23,896 nucleotides of DNA from Candidatus Cloacimonadota bacterium (GTDB lineage: Bacteria > Cloacimonadota > Cloacimonadia > JGIOTU-2). Made by a program: the position numbers and the translations under genes. Location: assembly GCA_011043895.1 (NCBI GenBank), contig DRBZ01000017.1, positions 1 to 23,896 on the forward strand, read 5' to 3'. Every line of letters starts with the position of its first letter. The stretch's first letter is position 1. This document shows positions 17,333 to 23,896 of the stretch, piece by piece. Under the pieces are notes generated by a model. It did no database searches. It saw nothing but the letters and a program-made list of their open reading frames with translations, and was not told where the DNA came from.

Positions 17333-17514
17333 TATGGAATAAATCGACTACGTCGATTTCACATTGACATAGTCAATGCAGTCCAAAAGGATAAATATGG
17401 AGTAAATCGACTATGTCGATTTTAAATTGACTCAGTCAATGTAGTCCAAAGAAGATGAATATGGAGTAAATCAGCTGTATTGATTTAGCATTGACCTAGT
17501 CAATGCAGTCCAAA
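17333..17514 (+). repeat. Three tandem copies of a 55-bp double-hairpin repeat
   Basis: Three units of exactly 55 bp lie at 17333-17387, 17396-17450 and 17460-17514, separated by linkers of 8 and 9 bases. Each begins TATGGA and ends GTCCAAA. Each contains two inverted repeats with 3-base loops: hairpin A, AAATCGAC-TAC-GTCGATTT (17341-17359, 17404-17422, 17468-17486), and hairpin B, CATTGAC-ATA-GTCAATG (17362-17378 and equivalents). Both apexes share GAC-N3-GTC. Loop bases vary while stems are kept, and in unit 3 hairpin A the stem change AAATCG/CGATTT to AAATCA/TGATTT is compensatory, suggesting selection for pairing. A fourth unit is at 23483-23537. The 374-bp gap 17286-17659 otherwise holds only the TetR control region. 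Confidence 0.88.
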
Positions 17515-17620
17515 GGGAGAAAGGATGCTCGATGGCGTGACGAATTATCTAACACATTTTTACAATATCAGGAATTTTATTAAAGAAAAATTTGACAAAA
17601 AATATATCATTCATAAAAAA

Positions 17621-17637
17621 TGACCGACGGTCGGTCA
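17621..17637. promoter_or_regulatory. TetR-family operator, perfect 17-bp palindrome
   Basis: TGACCGACGGTCGGTCA is a perfect inverted repeat of 8 bp around one central base, 22 bases before the TetR start codon. Its form, GACCG...CGGTC, is typical of TetR-family operators. A TTGACA at 17592-17597 could be the -35 of the promoter, which would put the operator just downstream of the -10 region and block transcription when occupied. The expected result is autorepression of the regulator and of the five genes co-transcribed with it. The exact promoter is uncertain because no good -10 is visible. Confidence 0.85.
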
Positions 17638-17659
17638 AATAAATAATGAAAGGTTCATA

Positions 17660-18349
17660 ATGACTCGAATTGTTAAGAAACATGAAGCTCGAAAAAACGA
17701 GATTCTCGATGTGGCACAAAATCTGTTCTATACTCAGGGATTTGATAACACTTCTATCAACCAGATCATCGATCAAATCGGTATCGCTAAAGGAACGATC
17801 TATCATTATTTTAAATCAAAATATGAGTTACTCGATGCTGTGGTCGAACGCCTTATCATACAGATGAGAGAAGCAATTCAACCTATAGTACAGAACCAGG
17901 AGTTTACACCAATACAGAAATTTAATATGGTCTTCAACATGATTGGACAAATTAAGTTTGAGAGAAAAGAATTCATGCTTGAATTAATTAGAGTAATTAC
18001 CAGAGATGAAAACGTGATACTTCATCAAAAAATGGTTACACGATCTATCGATTTCCTTGCTCCAATCCTTTCACAAATAATCGAAGAAGGTATCGATCAG
18101 CACTATTTTGATTGTGAATATCCAGATGAAGTAGCCATGTATATAATTGGACTTTCAGGATACATTAACAGATATTTAACTACAACGATCATAGAAATTG
18201 AAGAGGGAAAAAAGGATATGAGTGTTCTAATCAATCATTTCAAAGGATTTGAAAGAATTATTGAACGTATGATTGGTGCTGAAAAAGGTTCACTCTCGCT
18301 CGCTGATGAACAATTAATACGAGATTTTTTTATCACACAGGAGGATTAA
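17660..18349 (+). CDS. TetR/AcrR family transcriptional regulator
   Basis: 229 aa. The N-terminal DNA-binding domain (about 10-57) follows the TetR pattern: EILDVAQNLFYTQGFDNTSINQIIDQIGIAKGTIYHYFKSKYELL. The helix-turn-helix is at about 31-52. The C-terminal part (about 60-229) is all-helical and would bind a ligand and dimerise; the ligand is not predictable. AAGG lies six bases before the ATG. The upstream palindrome at 17621-17637 is the probable operator. The stop is followed directly by the GTG start of the ABC ATPase gene, so the regulator is the first gene of the operon it controls. A lipophilic inducer would suit the downstream envelope genes, but that is inference. Confidence 0.92.
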   Translation: MTRIVKKHEARKNEILDVAQNLFYTQGFDNTSINQIIDQIGIAKGTIYHYFKSKYELLDAVVERLIIQMREAIQPIVQNQEFTPIQKFNMVFNMIGQIKFERKEFMLELIRVITRDENVILHQKMVTRSIDFLAPILSQIIEEGIDQHYFDCEYPDEVAMYIIGLSGYINRYLTTTIIEIEEGKKDMSVLINHFKGFERIIERMIGAEKGSLSLADEQLIRDFFITQED

Positions 18350-19054
18350 GTGCCGTTACTCGAATTACAAGGAGTTATTAAAAATTACACAAAAGGCGAT
18401 CAAATTATTCCAGCACTTCGCGGAATAGATCTCATTATTGAAAAAGGAGATTTTCTCTCTATTGTCGGTCCTTCGGGAAGTGGAAAATCAACTTTACTTA
18501 ACATCATTGGCTGTATAGATACTCCTACAAAGGGGAAAGTCTTGTATAATGGAAATGATCTTACCGCACTGTCCGATAAAGAGAAAACGTATTACAGAAA
18601 GGAAAATATCTCATTCATTTTTCAATCATATAATCTCATTCCGGTTCTGACTACAAGAGAAAATGTAGAACTCCCATTGATCATAGAAAAGAAGTTCACT
18701 AAAAAAGAGATCCATGAAAAAGCAATGAAGATTATCCAGATAGTCGGGCTTGCTGATATGGCTGATCGGTTTCCGCGAGAATTATCCGGTGGTCAGGAGC
18801 AACGTGTTGCGATTGCAAGAGCCCTTGTGAAGAATCCGCTTGTTGTGTTGGCTGATGAACCCACCGCAAATCTTGATTCTGAAATGTCAGAAGATATTAT
18901 ATCTGTCATGCAAAAGATGAATGAGGAGAGACATACCACTTTCATTTTCTCAACACATGATCGTCTAGTGGAAAAACATGCAAAACGTGTGATCATTCTT
19001 CGTGACGGAAAGATTGCGAAAGACGAAAGGAAGAACAATGGGAACACTGAGTAA
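18350..19054 (+). CDS. ABC transporter ATP-binding protein, LolD/MacB type
   Basis: 234 aa with a GTG start directly after the TetR stop and AGGAGG just upstream inside the tetR end. Walker A is GPSGSGKST (40-48), the Q-loop glutamine is Gln92 (FQSYNL), the signature is LSGGQ (145-149, here followed by EQRVAIARAL), Walker B is VVLADEP (165-171) and the switch histidine is His203 (STHD). The pattern and length place it in the LolD/MacB/FtsE group, which powers mechanotransmission rather than direct import. It overlaps the first permease gene by 17 bases. With the two FtsX-type permeases it should form an inner-membrane complex that extracts a substrate from the outer leaflet or the periplasm. 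Confidence 0.93.
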   Translation: MPLLELQGVIKNYTKGDQIIPALRGIDLIIEKGDFLSIVGPSGSGKSTLLNIIGCIDTPTKGKVLYNGNDLTALSDKEKTYYRKENISFIFQSYNLIPVLTTRENVELPLIIEKKFTKKEIHEKAMKIIQIVGLADMADRFPRELSGGQEQRVAIARALVKNPLVVLADEPTANLDSEMSEDIISVMQKMNEERHTTFIFSTHDRLVEKHAKRVIILRDGKIAKDERKNNGNTE

Positions 19055-20288
19055 GATCGCATGGCGGAATGTGCGCAGAAATAAAAGACGCACCTTTCTT
19101 TCTGCACTGGTTATCGCTGTCGGACTCGGTATCTATATTATGATGAATTCTGTGATGTCGGGTATGGACAGAGCGAACATTGATAATCTTATTGAATTAA
19201 GTACTTCCTCGATCAAAATAACTACACAAGAATACAATGACGAAAAAGAATCACTGCCACTCAAATATGGAATTACGACTCCAGAAAATGTCATTTCTTA
19301 CATAAAGAAACAGGATCGTGTGACCGGAGTAACACCTCGCACACAATTTCTCGGGCAACTCTCAAACTGGGAGGATACGATGCCGGTAATGGGGCAGGTT
19401 ATCAATGTGGAAACAGATCGAACGGTATTCGATTTGGAAAAATATATAGATGGTGACTATTTCTCTGATTCTAAGGAAAATGAGATAATACTTGGAAAAG
19501 ATCTTGCCGAGGAGATGGGAGTGAATATAGGTGATTATATTACCTTATATGCTTTAACAAAATATGAAAGCAGAAATGCAGATGAATTCATCGTAATTGG
19601 CACTCTCAACACAACCGATCCGAACATTAATTCGAATGTTATATTAATAAGCTATGAAACAGCTGATGAGTTTCTTGATCTTGAAAATCTAATTACCGAG
19701 ATAGATGTAGCAATGGAAAGAAGAGTGAATTATGAAACATTTACGCAGGATGTAGATAAATTAGCCCAACATTTGAAGAATAAATATCCCCAATTAGAAA
19801 TTAAAACCTTTATGGAACTTGCTAGTGGATTTTTGAAGATTACCGAGCAGAAACAATTCTTCGGATCGATTTTAATGCTGGTGATACTTGCAATTGCAGC
19901 GGTTGGGATTTTTAACTCGGTGCTGATGAGTGTATATGAGCGCATCCGGGAGATTGGTGTACTCAGAGCACAGGGCATGAAGAGGAATGAAATTATCAAA
20001 CTATTTCTGTGGGAAGGGATATACATTGGACTCATCGGAAGTTTCATGGGAGTGATTTTAGGTTGTGGTGTGAATATATATTTGGTAATCCATGGTATAC
20101 CTTTGGAAAAGTTTGGAAAATTCTCGAATGTAGGAATTCCATACTGGGGAACACTTTATGGGGAATGGAATATTGGTGCGATTGTCTTTGCCTTTATTTT
20201 TGGTTTGATTGTTGCTTTGGCAGCAAGTTATATTCCTTCAAGAATGGCTGCAAAGTTGGAAGTGACTAAAGCATTGAGATTTGTGTAG
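19038..20288 (+). CDS. FtsX-type ABC permease (LolC/LolE/MacB-like), first of two
   Basis: About 416 aa from the ATG at 19038, chosen because MGTLSKIAWRNVRRNKRRTF is the standard start of this family; an upstream in-frame start at 19002 would extend it into the ATPase gene. One membrane span is at about 20-40. A periplasmic MacB-like core domain occupies about 45-275, and three spans fill the last 140 residues, beginning FFGSILMLVILAIAAVGIFNS. The coupling segment SVYERIREIGVLRAQGMKRNEI after the second span is the diagnostic FtsX motif. This four-span topology fits the LolC/LolE/MacB mechanotransmission superfamily. It overlaps the ATPase gene and is followed nine bases later by a second, different permease, so a heterodimer as in LolCDE is likely. 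Confidence 0.9.
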   Translation: MGTLSKIAWRNVRRNKRRTFLSALVIAVGLGIYIMMNSVMSGMDRANIDNLIELSTSSIKITTQEYNDEKESLPLKYGITTPENVISYIKKQDRVTGVTPRTQFLGQLSNWEDTMPVMGQVINVETDRTVFDLEKYIDGDYFSDSKENEIILGKDLAEEMGVNIGDYITLYALTKYESRNADEFIVIGTLNTTDPNINSNVILISYETADEFLDLENLITEIDVAMERRVNYETFTQDVDKLAQHLKNKYPQLEIKTFMELASGFLKITEQKQFFGSILMLVILAIAAVGIFNSVLMSVYERIREIGVLRAQGMKRNEIIKLFLWEGIYIGLIGSFMGVILGCGVNIYLVIHGIPLEKFGKFSNVGIPYWGTLYGEWNIGAIVFAFIFGLIVALAASYIPSRMAAKLEVTKALRFV

Positions 20289-20297
20289 GAGGTGTGC

Positions 20298-21536
20298 ATG
20301 TCTTTCATACAAAAATTCGCAGTTCGTAATGTTGGCAGGAACAGGCGTCGTTCACTTCTGGCAGTGATTTCGGTCACGCTTTCCATTATGCTTATTGTAT
20401 TCCTGCAAGGTATGATTGGGGGATTTCTTGATAATCTCGTACACAATTATACCAAGAATGAGACAGGGCATATCAGAATTGCAACCAAAGAATTTGAAGA
20501 AAGAGCGAAGTTCTTTCCCGTCACAGATAATATTTCAAATCCGAATGAAATAATTAAACTTATCAAGCAAGATGAGAATATTCAAAAGTACATAAAATCA
20601 ATAAGCCAGAGAATTGTATTCGGTGTACTACTCAGCCATGATGGAAATAATAAGCAAACAATTGCATACGCAGGTGATCCCGAACAAGAAAAAGAACTTC
20701 TCATGCTCAATAAATCCTTATTGCCTGGCGGACGATATATTCAGAATGAAGATGAAGCTATAGTGGGTAAGAAACTTGCCGAAGATCTTAATTATAGGAT
20801 AGGGGATGAGATACCAGTGATGACACGGGGAAGCGATTATGCGCTTCATCTAAAAAAATTTAAGATTGTTGGTCTCTTTGAAACAGGACTGAGTATGTAT
20901 GATGAAATGATATTCCAGCTTCCTCTTGCCGGTGCTCAGGAACTCCTCCGAATGCTAGGTCAGGCACAGCAAATCGTAATCATGCTTAAGAATTATCATA
21001 ACTCAGACGTAATTGCTCAGATGATCACTGAAAAGCTCTCAGATTATGATGTGCAGGTGTCACCGTGGACCAAGATAGGAGTGTATGCAAATTATGTAAA
21101 AATGGCGAACAGTATTTATAACTGGATCTATATTGTCATCGCATTCCTTGGTGCGTTCATCATTGCAAATATTATGATGATGGTTGTGCTGGAACGAAGA
21201 AAAGAGATTGGCATCATCAAATCAATGGGTTTCACGAATGGGCAGGTGTTAACTATGTTTATGAATGAAGGAATGCTGCTTGGTTTCGTTGGTAGCGTGG
21301 TTGGTTCTCTTATCGGGCTTGGAATAGTTACAATTCTGCATTTTCATGGCATTGATTTTTCTGGTATGATGGAATCGATAAATTTTCCGATGAGTAATGT
21401 AATTTACCTACGGTTGAATTTGCTGAGTATTGTCATAGCAATTTTACTCGGAACCGTAACATCAACTATCGTGTCATTTTTCCCGTCACGACGAGCAGAA
21501 AAAATGAAAATTGTTGATTCACTAAAGAGTGTGTAA
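20298..21536 (+). CDS. FtsX-type ABC permease (LolC/LolE/MacB-like), second of two
   Basis: About 412 aa from the ATG at 20298, which has AGGAGG (20287-20292) five bases upstream; a GTG at 20292 would overlap that site. It starts MSFIQKFAVRNVGRNRRRSLL, with a first span at about 18-40, a periplasmic domain at about 45-265 and three C-terminal spans starting IYNWIYIVIAFLGAFIIANIMMMVV. The motif VLERRKEIGIIKSMGFTNGQVL marks the FtsX coupling region. It is clearly related to but distinct from the preceding permease, so the pair resembles LolC plus LolE. The LolA-like gene starts ten bases after its stop. The substrate is unknown; lipoproteins or lipids are the best guess from context. Confidence 0.9.
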   Translation: MSFIQKFAVRNVGRNRRRSLLAVISVTLSIMLIVFLQGMIGGFLDNLVHNYTKNETGHIRIATKEFEERAKFFPVTDNISNPNEIIKLIKQDENIQKYIKSISQRIVFGVLLSHDGNNKQTIAYAGDPEQEKELLMLNKSLLPGGRYIQNEDEAIVGKKLAEDLNYRIGDEIPVMTRGSDYALHLKKFKIVGLFETGLSMYDEMIFQLPLAGAQELLRMLGQAQQIVIMLKNYHNSDVIAQMITEKLSDYDVQVSPWTKIGVYANYVKMANSIYNWIYIVIAFLGAFIIANIMMMVVLERRKEIGIIKSMGFTNGQVLTMFMNEGMLLGFVGSVVGSLIGLGIVTILHFHGIDFSGMMESINFPMSNVIYLRLNLLSIVIAILLGTVTSTIVSFFPSRRAEKMKIVDSLKSV

Positions 21537-21545
21537 GGAGCCAAA

Positions 21546-22292
21546 ATGAAAAAAACTATAGCGATTTTAATTTTACTACTTCTCTCTAATTATCTATTAG
21601 GACAAAATCGAGTTCTCACAGGAATTGAAATTATGCAAAAAATAGATGAAAATGAGTTTTATAAAACTATCCAATATACGGGTAAAATGACCATTCATAT
21701 CGATGATCAAATCCGAACCAAGGAGCTGTGTGCTCAGGCAAAAAGCAAAGGACATAAAGCATTGGTAGAATTTATAAATCCCGAAGATTATGGGACCAAA
21801 TATCTTATGCTTGACGACGAACTCTGGATATACTTTCCAAGTGAGGAAGAGGTTGTAAAGATCTCAGGTCACATGCTCAAAGAGGGTATGATGGGAAGTG
21901 ATTTCTCCTATGAGGATGCCCTGGAAGCTAATAAAATATCAGAAAAATATGATGTTCAAATAACAGGACAGGATACGCTAAATGGCAATCCGTGCTGGGT
22001 ACTTACACTTGAAGCAAAGGTTAAGGATGTACCGTATTATTCCAGGAAAATGTGGGTTGATAAGGAAAGATATATTCCCTGGAAAGAGGAAATGTATGCA
22101 AAATCTGGACGTCTGCTTAAAGAGATGAACGTACTACAGATCAGAAAGTTTGGAGAGCGTATATTCCCTGTGAAATCAGAAATGGTGAATAAACTGAGAA
22201 GGAACAGCAAAACAGTCTTTGAATTAGAAGATATTGCGTTTGATATTGACCTGCCGGATGATATGTTCAGCTTGAGATATCTGCAGCGTTAG
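21546..22292 (+). CDS. LolA-like periplasmic outer-membrane lipoprotein-sorting family protein
   Basis: 248 aa with signal peptide MKKTIAILILLLLSNYLLGQ and AGGAG five bases before the ATG. The mature part matches the LolA-like 'outer membrane lipoprotein-sorting protein' family: ALVEFINPEDYGTKYLMLDDELWIYFPSEEEV, then the hallmark GSDFSYEDA (about 118-126), then WVLTLEAKVKD, YYSRKMWVDKERYIPWKEEMY and a final IDLPDDMFSLRYL strand. The LolA fold is a half-closed beta-barrel that carries acyl chains through the periplasm. Its place between FtsX permeases and an outer-membrane barrel suggests it is the shuttle between them. It is not housekeeping LolA, which is shorter and differs in sequence. The cargo cannot be read from the sequence. 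Confidence 0.88.
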   Translation: MKKTIAILILLLLSNYLLGQNRVLTGIEIMQKIDENEFYKTIQYTGKMTIHIDDQIRTKELCAQAKSKGHKALVEFINPEDYGTKYLMLDDELWIYFPSEEEVVKISGHMLKEGMMGSDFSYEDALEANKISEKYDVQITGQDTLNGNPCWVLTLEAKVKDVPYYSRKMWVDKERYIPWKEEMYAKSGRLLKEMNVLQIRKFGERIFPVKSEMVNKLRRNSKTVFELEDIAFDIDLPDDMFSLRYLQR

Positions 22293-22299
22293 GGTCGAT

Positions 22300-23400
22300 A
22301 TGAAAAAATTATTGAGTATGTCGTTATTGCTGCTTGCAACAATTCGGCTTTTTGCAGCGAGTGAACAAACTGGTATTAAACTCTGGGGTTCTAACTATGT
22401 TGATATTGCTGCATTTCATTTTTTGAATAATTCTACAGATGATTCACTTAAGATCGGTGGGATGAATACAGTTAGTTTGAAATTCCATAACAGCAATAAA
22501 CATTATGGCAAATTTGAAGGAAATATTGATCTCTTGATTCCTCTTGGATATACAGCAGACCAATTCAGCCAGTTGATTGAGGAAGGAGATTCTCTATCCT
22601 CACCATTTTATCCGCTCTTTGTGCAGGGGAATACACCTGTTTTGCTTGATATTCGCAAGTTATATCTCTCTGTATATTTGCCGTTTGCTGATATTATGCT
22701 GGGAAGACAGATCATCAATTTTGGTAAAGCATTCATATTTTCTCCCATTGATGTATTCTCAACCGTAGATGTCGCAGATATTAATTTCAGACGACATGGA
22801 AGTGATGTGACTGCCATTAAAATTCCCTTTTCCTTCCTATCTGGAATGGATCTTATCACTGAATTTCCAAGAAAGCATCATGAGTATTCTTCAGCTTTCA
22901 GAATATATCATAATATGTGGGATTTCGACTTTGCGGCAAATGCTATCTATAAACATAGGAACAAAGAAGTAATTACAGGATTTTCTTTCAAAGGAGATGC
23001 GTTTTTTGGCATATATGGGGAGCTTATTGAACACTTCATGGATAATTTTGAAAAGAAATATTTTGAAGGAATGTTCGGGCTGGATTATTCCATTGCAAAC
23101 ACCTATATTTTCAGAACTGAATATTATTACAAAAACAGCAACATCAACAATGAATGGGGAAAGCACAATCTCTTTATCTCGTTTCAATATCTCATTAATG
23201 ATCTTCTAAATGTCTCTATTCACACAATTGGAAGTGATGTAGGTGGCAATGAGCAAATGCTGATGTATATGGGGCAATGTAATTACAATATACTCCAGAA
23301 TGTAAACTTAATAACCTATGCCCGGTATTTTTCACAAAAAAATGAAGTGAAGACCCTTCCTGATGTGGAATATGCAGTGAGGATTGAGGTGAAGTTTTAA
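22300..23400 (+). CDS. Outer-membrane beta-barrel protein, DUF1302/porin-like
   Basis: 366 aa with signal peptide MKKLLSMSLLLLATIRLFA. The rest is made of alternating hydrophobic/polar strands rich in aromatic residues and ends in a terminal Phe (AVRIEVKF), the outer-membrane barrel signature. The segment YLSVYLPFADIMLGRQIINFGKAFIFSPIDVF (about 125-156) resembles the 'GRQ-WG-sPlD-F' pattern of DUF1302-type proteins. In proteobacteria DUF1302 proteins are found next to LolA-fold proteins (DUF1329) and RND exporters, which parallels the LolA-like neighbour here. It is the last gene of the TetR operon, seven bases after the LolA-like stop, and would be the outer-membrane receptor or conduit. The barrel call is firm; the exact family is tentative. 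Confidence 0.75.
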   Translation: MKKLLSMSLLLLATIRLFAASEQTGIKLWGSNYVDIAAFHFLNNSTDDSLKIGGMNTVSLKFHNSNKHYGKFEGNIDLLIPLGYTADQFSQLIEEGDSLSSPFYPLFVQGNTPVLLDIRKLYLSVYLPFADIMLGRQIINFGKAFIFSPIDVFSTVDVADINFRRHGSDVTAIKIPFSFLSGMDLITEFPRKHHEYSSAFRIYHNMWDFDFAANAIYKHRNKEVITGFSFKGDAFFGIYGELIEHFMDNFEKKYFEGMFGLDYSIANTYIFRTEYYYKNSNINNEWGKHNLFISFQYLINDLLNVSIHTIGSDVGGNEQMLMYMGQCNYNILQNVNLITYARYFSQKNEVKTLPDVEYAVRIEVKF

Positions 23401-23419
23401 GTGATCGTAGAAAAAATGT

Positions 23420-23438
23420 AACCACGAAATACACGAAA
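23420..23438. repeat. CCACGAAATACACGAAA short dispersed motif
   Basis: The sequence AACCACGAAATACACGAAA consists of two CACGAAA units nine bases apart. I recall this motif as a frequent intergenic sequence in unrelated environmental bacterial genomes, alongside the CACAGAG-type motif seen near 208-227. It lies 20 bases after the stop of the barrel gene. The region 23401-23573 has no gene; apart from this motif it holds the fourth 55-bp hairpin repeat. Confidence 0.4.
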
Positions 23439-23482
23439 ATCATAAAAATTAATTTTAGGAATAAATTTTGTAAAGATAAGGA

Positions 23483-23537
23483 TATGGAGTAAATCGACTG
23501 CGTCGATTTAACATTGGCGTAGACAATGTAGTCCAAA
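23483..23537 (+). repeat. Solitary fourth copy of the 55-bp double-hairpin repeat
   Basis: This unit is again exactly 55 bp, TATGGA to GTCCAAA, in the same orientation as the three at 17333-17514. Hairpin A is perfect (AAATCGAC-TGC-GTCGATTT, 23491-23509). Hairpin B (23512-23528) keeps the outer CATTG/CAATG stem but has one internal mismatch. Downstream, ACGTATTATCTAA at 23560-23572 matches ACGAATTATCTAA at 17540-17552, at nearly the same distance from the last unit (22 versus 25 bases between them), so the repeat family seems to include a distal end motif. The IS begins one base after that motif. Confidence 0.85.
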
Positions 23538-23573
23538 AAGGAGTCCACAACACAACGGAACGTATTATCTAAA

Positions 23574-23896
23574 TAATCTCCCCTGAAAAACATCTCAAAT
23601 GCTGACGAATAACTTGACTACGAGTATTTGTGTAGGTACAAAACTCCCAAAAAAGGTGCATTAACGCGCAAAAAGCTGAGAGTTTACGATGATAAAAAAA
23701 GAGATATCAGAGCCAAATTTATTTAAATATAGATTATCAAATTTACTTGATTTAGCCCATCCGCTTTGCCGTTTAGCGAGCAGTATAGACTTAGAAGATT
23801 TACATGAGTCATTTAAGACATTGTATTCAGAGGACATGGGTCGTCCTGCGAAGTCAGTACGTTTGATGGTAGGGCTTCATTACTTGAAGTATATGA
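23574..23896 (+). mobile_element. IS5-like insertion sequence (right copy), 5' part
   Basis: The element begins at TAATCTCCCCTGAAAAAC (23574), the point where similarity to the inverted left copy (120-1) starts. It comprises 115 bases of non-coding leader and the first 208 bases of the transposase gene, and it continues past the window edge. The two copies face outward with their leader ends pointing into the 23.4-kb interval. Confidence 0.85.
23689..23896 (+). CDS. IS5-family transposase, N-terminal fragment cut by window edge
   Basis: Sixty-nine codons are visible from the ATG at 23689. The protein contains NLLDLAHPLCRLASSIDLED (about 18-37), then FKTLYSEDMGRPAKSVRLM and VGLHYLKYM. This is the N-terminal DUF772-type domain of IS5/IS1182-group DDE transposases, where the pattern 'LxxPLxxLAxxIDW...GRPxxxxRLMVGLxyLK' recurs. 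The catalytic DDE residues lie beyond the window. Nothing in the visible part is frameshifted, so the copy may be intact. Confidence 0.85.
   Translation, partial: MIKKEISEPNLFKYRLSNLLDLAHPLCRLASSIDLEDLHESFKTLYSEDMGRPAKSVRLMVGLHYLKYM

Noticed and set aside
17333..17514. CRISPR array
   Set aside because: The regular period of about 63 bp suggested it, but nearly the whole unit is conserved and the linkers are only 8-9 bases, so there are no spacers, and no cas genes are present.
1..23896. tRNA, rRNA or riboswitch genes
   Set aside because: Reading the intergenic stretches showed no cloverleaf, rRNA segment or known riboswitch core; short gaps leave little room for them.

Overview
The window is AT-rich and almost fully coding on the + strand. 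It looks like chromosome from a Gram-negative member of the Fibrobacterota-Chlorobiota-Bacteroidota (FCB) superphylum. Two very large secreted proteases end in the FPNPF/YPNP-type C-terminal domain used by the type IX secretion system (T9SS), and an outer-membrane barrel and a LolA-like periplasmic protein are also present. The mix of C25 and M28 peptidases with sorting tails, TldD/TldE and NatAB resembles candidate phylum Cloacimonadota, but that placement is an inference from gene style.

Layout. (a) 1-120 is the inward-facing end of an insertion sequence (IS) whose transposase runs off the left edge on the - strand. (b) 253-912 (-) is a bacterial GPP34/GOLPH3-like protein. It is divergent from an operon at 1200-8223 (+) that encodes a phosphomannomutase/phosphoglucomutase, an EIIA-Ntr-like PTS protein and a giant C25 (gingipain-like) protease carrying a PKD domain, a beta-helix and a sorting tail. 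(c) 8367-11249 encodes a secreted M28 aminopeptidase with fibronectin III domains and a sorting tail, closed by a strong intrinsic terminator at 11271-11304. (d) 11541-17285 is a tightly packed run: NatA-type ATPase, NatB-type permease, TldD, TldE/PmbA, a small two-helix membrane protein, and a flavodoxin-fold NAD(P)H oxidoreductase broken by three single-base frameshifts. (e) 17333-17514 holds three tandem copies of an exactly 55-bp double-hairpin repeat; a fourth copy is at 23483-23537. (f) 17660-23400 is a TetR-controlled operon behind a perfect 17-bp palindromic operator. It encodes the TetR regulator, a LolD/MacB-type ATPase, two FtsX-type permeases, a LolA-like periplasmic carrier and an outer-membrane beta-barrel. 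(g) 23574-23896 is the second copy of the same IS, inverted relative to the first, with the 5' end of an IS5-type transposase running off the right edge.

How it fits together. Block (f) is the most system-like part. It supplies an energised inner-membrane extractor, a periplasmic lipid/lipoprotein carrier and an outer-membrane partner under one repressor, so it looks like a dedicated trans-envelope lipid or lipoprotein route parallel to the housekeeping Lol pathway. Blocks (b) and (c) provide secreted proteolysis. Block (d) pairs an ABC exporter with the TldD/TldE peptide-processing protease. The whole interval lies between two inverted copies of one IS, which may mean a composite mobile segment, an inversion-prone region, or a contig broken at a repeat.
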